Source: Oscillospiraceae bacterium (GTDB lineage: Bacteria; Bacillota; Clostridia; Oscillospirales; Oscillospiraceae). Taken from it: a stretch of 33,596 nt of DNA. The translations under genes were made by a program, and so were the position numbers. The stretch is taken from NCBI GenBank assembly GCA_017538965.1, contig JAFYHU010000009.1, positions 1 to 33,596 of the forward strand, written 5' to 3'. This document shows positions 31,115 through 33,596 of this stretch, in pieces. A model generated the notes under the pieces. The model saw nothing but the letters and a program-made list of their open reading frames with translations. It made no database searches and was not told where the DNA came from. Each line of letters begins with the position of its first letter. Within the stretch, counting starts at the first letter, position 1.

Positions 31115-32678
31115 TTGTGAGTTTTTGATTTTCTGTATCTCCGGTATTCTTTACGGTTCCTGCGGTCTGTCCTGCGTTTTCCCCGGGCTTCGGCCGGTAG
31201 AAGGTATAGCCGCAGCGGCCGTTGCGTTTGGTCTCATACAGGGCTTCGTCGGCATATTCCATCAGGCGGTCGGGATCGGGAACAACGGCTCCGTGGGCGA
31301 TGCCGACGCTGACGGAGGCCGGCGGAAGACCGTCGTCGGTGTTCTGCAGCTCTTCATTGATTCTGCGGATGCGCAGGGCAATCTGCTCTTCATTCCGGAC
31401 ATCGGCCCATGTCAGGATGACGACGAACTCATCACCGCCGATCCGACAGATATAGTCGACCGCGCGAAAATTATGCTGAATGGCCGCGGCCGTCTTCTGC
31501 AGAACCCGGTCGCCCGTTTCATGCCCGTACGTGTCGTTGACGGTCTTGAAATTGTCGATATCAAAGAACAGCAGAAAACCCGAGCGGGGATCGACGATGC
31601 TCATGATGCGCTCATAGCCAGCGCGGTTGTAGAGACCGGTCAGGGCATCGTGCGTCGCCTTGTATTGTTCGCGCAGAAGCGTGTCATGCTCGGCGGTGTT
31701 GTCCCGGATGCTCATGAACCAGCCGATGGGGCGGTCCCGGTTGTCGGTTACGCTGTGCTTTTCCAGCAGATAGCTCCGCGCGCCTTCCCAGGAGGAAACA
31801 TCCTTCCGGATGATCATGTCCGGCTCGATCTCCTCCAGGGGGCCGAGCTGCTTCTCGAGGACGGTGCGGACAGGGTCATAGTTGTCTTCGACGACCCCGA
31901 CGAGCCTGCGGCCGGGCTTGTTGGCCCAGATGCAGCGGTCAGCCGTGTCAAAGAAGAAGAGAGACTCCGGCAGCTCCGAGGCGATGTTTGCCAGCATGCT
32001 GTCCAGCAGACGCATCGGGCGGTAATTGAGGGCGAGATAATACACCAGCAGGCCGAAAACGCCGAAGCCGATCATCGAGCGGTCGATCGGAGAGCTGGAG
32101 AAGATGTAGACGCTCTCCCAGATCGTTGTAAAGATCATGGCCGCGAGAATGACGAGGTAGCGCTCGGCCTCAATGCGCGGGCAGCGGATCGACTTGATGA
32201 TAAAAAGGAGGATGACGACGAACAGGATCCCGTAGTCCACCGCGCGGTGAAAGGTCTGCCCGGCATAGGGAATCAGGGCGTAATACACACGGCCGCCGAC
32301 GACCATCTCCTGCTGCCCGAAAGCATGGCCGAAAATAGGGTTCAGGAGGAGCTGCACGGCGTCCACGAGCAGAAGCAGGTCCGCAAGGGTCTGCAGCTTC
32401 TGATTCGGCGCCGTGGGAAAGCAATATGCCCTGGTAAAGCGGGTCACGGCAAACATGACCATATCCATGCCGAGAAAATAGATATAGCGGCCGACGGTGA
32501 CCAGCCGCAGGTCAGAGGAAAGGATAATGATCAGATTTCCGGCCATCGGCGGAATCAACGAGGCGAGCAGCAGCGCGACCGAGGGGCCGAGCGCTTTCCC
32601 GGACCGGGCTGCTTTCACGGTGCAGACGCTCAGCGCAACGATCAATATGGAAAAAATCACGGAGAACGCATATCTCAT
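31095..32678 (-). CDS. Diguanylate cyclase with 7TM sensor and PAS domain
   Basis: The 527-residue protein has a seven-helix N-terminal membrane region of the histidine-kinase-7TM kind (about 3-215) and then a PAS-like domain (about 235-335). A GGDEF domain follows with DALTGLYNR (344-352) and an intact GGDEF motif (414-418). The inhibitory I-site RAVD (405-408) lies five residues before it, so product feedback is expected. It should make c-di-GMP in response to a membrane or small-ligand signal. AGGA lies seven nt before the ATG at 32678. It is the first gene of a unit with a serine hydrolase and a permease. Confidence 0.92.
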   Translation of the reverse strand: MRYAFSVIFSILIVALSVCTVKAARSGKALGPSVALLLASLIPPMAGNLIIILSSDLRLVTVGRYIYFLGMDMVMFAVTRFTRAYCFPTAPNQKLQTLADLLLLVDAVQLLLNPIFGHAFGQQEMVVGGRVYYALIPYAGQTFHRAVDYGILFVVILLFIIKSIRCPRIEAERYLVILAAMIFTTIWESVYIFSSSPIDRSMIGFGVFGLLVYYLALNYRPMRLLDSMLANIASELPESLFFFDTADRCIWANKPGRRLVGVVEDNYDPVRTVLEKQLGPLEEIEPDMIIRKDVSSWEGARSYLLEKHSVTDNRDRPIGWFMSIRDNTAEHDTLLREQYKATHDALTGLYNRAGYERIMSIVDPRSGFLLFFDIDNFKTVNDTYGHETGDRVLQKTAAAIQHNFRAVDYICRIGGDEFVVILTWADVRNEEQIALRIRRINEELQNTDDGLPPASVSVGIAHGAVVPDPDRLMEYADEALYETKRNGRCGYTFYRPKPGENAGQTAGTVKNTGDTENQKLTNEKTDS

Positions 32679-32714
32679 GGAACTGTCCTGACTTTCCGCG
32701 GAGAAATTTTCGTT

Positions 32715-32768
32715 CTGTTCTTACTGTTCTTACTGTGTTTCCTGTTCTTACTGGATTTTCTGTTCTTT
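32715..32768. repeat. 9-bp periodic repeat in the leader of the cyclase gene
   Basis: Six consecutive 9-bp units begin with CTG in strict register. Three are identical CTGTTCTTA (32715, 32724, 32742), one is CTGTTCTTT (32760), and two are divergent (32733, 32751). On the transcribed strand this is a purine-rich TAAGAACAG repeat between the -10 box and the ribosome site. It could bind a protein or be slippage-prone; the function is unknown. Confidence 0.8.
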
Positions 32769-32770
32769 GT

Positions 32771-32799
32771 ATTATACAGGACATCCCCGGGAAAAACAA
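32771..32799 (-). promoter_or_regulatory. Promoter of the diguanylate cyclase operon
   Basis: TTGTTT (32794-32799) and TATAAT (32771-32776) lie 17 nt apart on the minus strand. The 9-bp repeats start immediately downstream, within the first transcribed bases. Confidence 0.7.
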
Positions 32800-32860
32800 C
32801 CAAAAGTTCGGCAGCGCGCAAATGCAGGGGGCGAAGATGGGCGCTCCCCGGAAGCATGTA

Positions 32861-33057
32861 CTGTTTCGCGGCCAGGGAACCGGCTGCCCCTGACCAGCCA
32901 CTGCTGCCGCGAATGGATTATGGGCGCAGAATTCTGCAATTATGCTGAAGGTATCTGCCAGCATATAAGCACTACCCACTTATAAAACGCGGCGGGGAAA
33001 GGTATGAGCGAGGGACAAAGTTGTTTTCCGCGTAATTGCAGGAAGCTGAAGTCGGGC
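32861..33057. repeat. Two-module structured repeat, copy 1
   Basis: Module A (32861-32918) is an imperfect hairpin with outer arms TTCGCGGC/GCCGCGAA. Module B (32982-33057) has GC-rich arms ACGCGG/CCGCGT around an AGCGAGGGA centre. Both recur, nearly identical, at 33277-33435. No gene is credible here. The two modules are 63 bp apart in this copy. Confidence 0.75.
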
Positions 33058-33078
33058 GCTTGTAGAAGCGAGGAATAC

Positions 33079-33100
33079 GGAGCGATCTGGGGATCGCTCC
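33079..33100. repeat. Perfect short hairpin between repeat copies
   Basis: GGAGCGATC (33079-33087) and GATCGCTCC (33092-33100) form a 9-bp stem with a TGGG loop. No T tract follows, so it is not a standard terminator. Confidence 0.55.
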
Positions 33101-33276
33101 CTACGGCGCATAAGAGATTGGGAATATCATAATCCATTGCGTCAGCAGGGATTTTGCGTCGCAGTAAGTTTGGAATTGCGCTCGGTTTCGAAAACAGAAC
33201 GGGCAGGTTGAATCAGCAGGGAGCCACTTTCCTTTAGGCGCCTGCGGGCGCAGGGATTGCTCCCAATCAGCTCTCC

Positions 33277-33435
33277 CTGTTTCGCGGCCAGGGAAGCGGC
33301 TGCCCCTGACCAGCCGGTTGCTGCCGCGAATGGATAGAATAGAAAGCTTTTATCTCCCAATAAAACGCGGCGGGGAAAGGTATGAGCGAGGGACAAGGTT
33401 GTTTTCCGCGTAATTGCAGGAAGCTGAAGTCGGGC
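33277..33435. repeat. Two-module structured repeat, copy 2
   Basis: Module A (33277-33335) and module B (33360-33435) match copy 1. Module B is 76 bp in both and differs at one base that I can see. The spacer between modules is 24 bp here against 63 bp in copy 1, so the modules are conserved but their spacing is not. Confidence 0.75.
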
Positions 33436-33469
33436 TTTCTCGCCTGCGGGCGGGAACACCTCATCCGTC

Positions 33470-33561
33470 TTTGCCCTCGCGTGAGATCGGGCAAATCCAC
33501 CTTCTCCGCTTTGCGGTGCCCGGAGAATCGTTCGGGCTTACGCTGATCCTCCGATTCTCCG
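33470..33561. repeat. Long inverted repeats, dispersed-repeat-like
   Basis: TTTGCCC (33470-33476) pairs with GGGCAAA (33489-33495). CGGAGAATCG (33521-33530) pairs with CGATTCTCCG (33552-33561). The flanking CACCTCATCCGTC (33457-33469) resembles the start of extragenic repeats common in gut Clostridia, as I recall them. No gene is visible from here to the window end. Confidence 0.5.
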
Positions 33562-33596
33562 ACCGCTGCAGTAATCCCGCAATGCCTTCCTCTGCC

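Noticed and set aside
32715-32768. CRISPR-like array
   Set aside because: Units are 9 bp without spacers and no cas genes are present, so this is a tandem repeat.
32675-32857. Sixty-codon frame whose TGA overlaps the cyclase ATG, with repeated Lys-Asn-Arg from the 9-bp units
   Set aside because: Its only start codon lies upstream of the mapped-looking promoter, and no start codon exists after the expected transcription start, so a translated leader peptide is unlikely.
29204-32948. Two long plus-strand frames opposite the permease, hydrolase and cyclase genes
   Set aside because: Both are antisense shadows in GC-rich coding DNA and lack starts with ribosome sites or family motifs.
32940-33500. 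Small overlapping minus-strand frames with similar peptides
   Set aside because: The similarity comes from the duplicated hairpin repeats. The frames shift between copies and have no ribosome sites.

Overview
The window looks like the chromosome of a Gram-positive anaerobe of the Bacillota, most likely class Clostridia. The evidence is a perfect CIRCE operator in front of groES-groEL, sigma-A type promoters (TTGnnn-17-TATAAT) with AGGAGG-type ribosome sites, frequent GTG and TTG starts, an RqcP-type S4 protein, an oxygen-sensitive glycyl radical enzyme with its activase, and a lysine (L-box) riboswitch. I cannot name a genus.

Layout. (1) 1-9 kb: 22-bp spaced repeats resembling an IS21-family end, then a surface-glycan locus. 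It holds a YdjC/ChbG-type deacetylase, three polytopic GT-C/DUF6056-like proteins with a conserved Asp-Asp after the first membrane helix, a dolichol-phosphate-mannose-synthase-like GT2, and a membrane-anchored PIG-L-type deacetylase. By eye this part is more AT-rich than the rest and may have been acquired. (2) 9.2-12.4 kb: a small P-loop protein, rqcP, and a two-gene unit of a membrane protein and a TPR-LRR surface protein. (3) 12.5-14.9 kb: a CstA-family carbon-starvation/pyruvate transporter behind an unknown 175-residue partner. (4) 15.0-22.3 kb: an RlmL-like rRNA methyltransferase, a diacylglycerol-kinase-like protein, groES-groEL, a HAD phosphatase with a DUF2804 protein, tRNA-Val(CAC) and an EamA transporter.

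(5) 22.4-28.6 kb, the most interesting part: a tight minus-strand operon of an NhaC-family transporter, an aldo/keto reductase, a glycyl radical enzyme and its radical-SAM activase. It is preceded by a strong promoter, a complete lysine riboswitch aptamer and an intrinsic terminator. The enzyme has the radical glycine loop (RVAGY) and the thiyl cysteine (Cys431). At Cys+2, however, it has Gln433 where the characterised dehydratases and C-N, C-S and decarboxylating members usually carry Glu. This suggests an uncharacterised glycyl-radical pathway tied to lysine status, with an aldehyde or ketone product reduced by the aldo/keto reductase.

(6) 28.6-32.8 kb: a minus-strand operon of a 7TM-PAS-GGDEF diguanylate cyclase, a membrane-anchored SxxK serine hydrolase overlapping it by 20 nt, and an ArsB/NhaD-type permease. 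The cyclase leader contains a 9-bp periodic repeat. (7) 32.8-33.6 kb: no credible gene; a two-module hairpin repeat present twice, followed by further long inverted repeats.
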